The notes beneath the pieces were generated by a model. That model was not told where the DNA came from, ran no database searches, and saw nothing but the letters and a program-made list of their open reading frames with translations. Of a DNA stretch of 6,370 nt, positions 6,301 to 6,370 are shown piece after piece. Position 1 is the first letter of the stretch. Every line of letters starts with the position of its first letter. The stretch comes from an uncultured Flammeovirgaceae bacterium (GTDB taxonomy: Bacteria > Bacteroidota > Bacteroidia > Cytophagales > Cyclobacteriaceae), in assembly GCA_937138955.1 (NCBI GenBank), contig CAKZPJ010000660.1:1-6370 (forward strand), written 5' to 3'. The translations under genes and the position numbers were made by a program.

Positions 6301-6370
6301 GGGACGTTAGCTCAGTTGGTTTAGAGCGCTGCCTTGACAGGGCAGAGGTCACTGGTTCGAATCCAGTACG
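6301..6370 (+). tRNA. tRNA-Val(GAC), 3' end cut by the window
   Basis: The cloverleaf is clear. The 5' acceptor strand is GGGACGT; the D arm is GCTC-AGTTGGTTTA-GAGC; the anticodon stem is CTGCC/GGCAG around the loop TTGACAG, giving anticodon GAC (valine, codons GTC/GTT). The variable loop is AGGTC, and the T arm is ACTGG-TTCGAAT-CCAGT. The 3' acceptor strand starts with ACG and the window ends there, so about five bases (completing ACGTCCC plus the discriminator base) are missing. The missing bases are due to the window edge, not decay. Confidence 0.95.

Noticed and set aside
6301..6370. Truncated tRNA as an integration scar or pseudogene
   Set aside because: All visible arms pair correctly; the missing 3' bases fall beyond the window edge, and no integrase or attachment repeat is seen.

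Overview
This window looks like a chromosomal segment of a Bacteroidota bacterium, most likely a Cytophagales-type organism. That placement is inferred from the gene families: an OMP plus lipoprotein gene pair, a DUF1080-type tail, a bPH_4-like membrane protein and a membrane-anchored MutS homologue. Start codons also lack clear Shine-Dalgarno sequences. GC is moderate except in the first 100 bases, which are about 66% GC.

Layout. Positions 1-242 hold the end of a reading frame that starts upstream of the window. It joins a Pal/OmpA-like piece to the C-terminal tail of a DUF1080 domain, with a sharp GC drop at the joint. Positions 243-504 are non-coding and hold two facing arrays of a degenerate octamer (AGTGTTAN), then a hairpin overlapping the stop codon of the next gene. 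On the minus strand, a small bPH_4-like membrane protein (2366-2791) lies 55 bp upstream of a MutS-family ATPase with four predicted membrane segments (505-2310), a likely two-gene unit. A 112-bp spacer separates this from a plus-strand run of three tightly packed genes: diaminopimelate decarboxylase lysA (2904-4157), an uncharacterised outer-membrane beta-barrel protein (4154-5140) and an S41-family lipoprotein peptidase (5142-6188). A tRNA-Val(GAC) begins at 6301 and is cut by the window end.

How the genes relate. lysA makes lysine in the cytoplasm. The two genes behind it encode envelope proteins that overlap or nearly touch it (4-bp ATGA overlap, then a 1-nt gap), so the three are probably co-transcribed. 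The barrel and the lipoprotein peptidase may work together at the cell surface, but nothing here shows the function directly.

Most notable signals: a C/G-rich palindromic repeat of about 129 bp read in frame through the N-terminal region of the barrel protein; a perfect 16-bp palindrome on the lysA stop / barrel start junction; the Pal-DUF1080 chimeric joint; and the inverted octamer arrays. I see no CRISPR array, transposase, phage gene or recognisable defence system.
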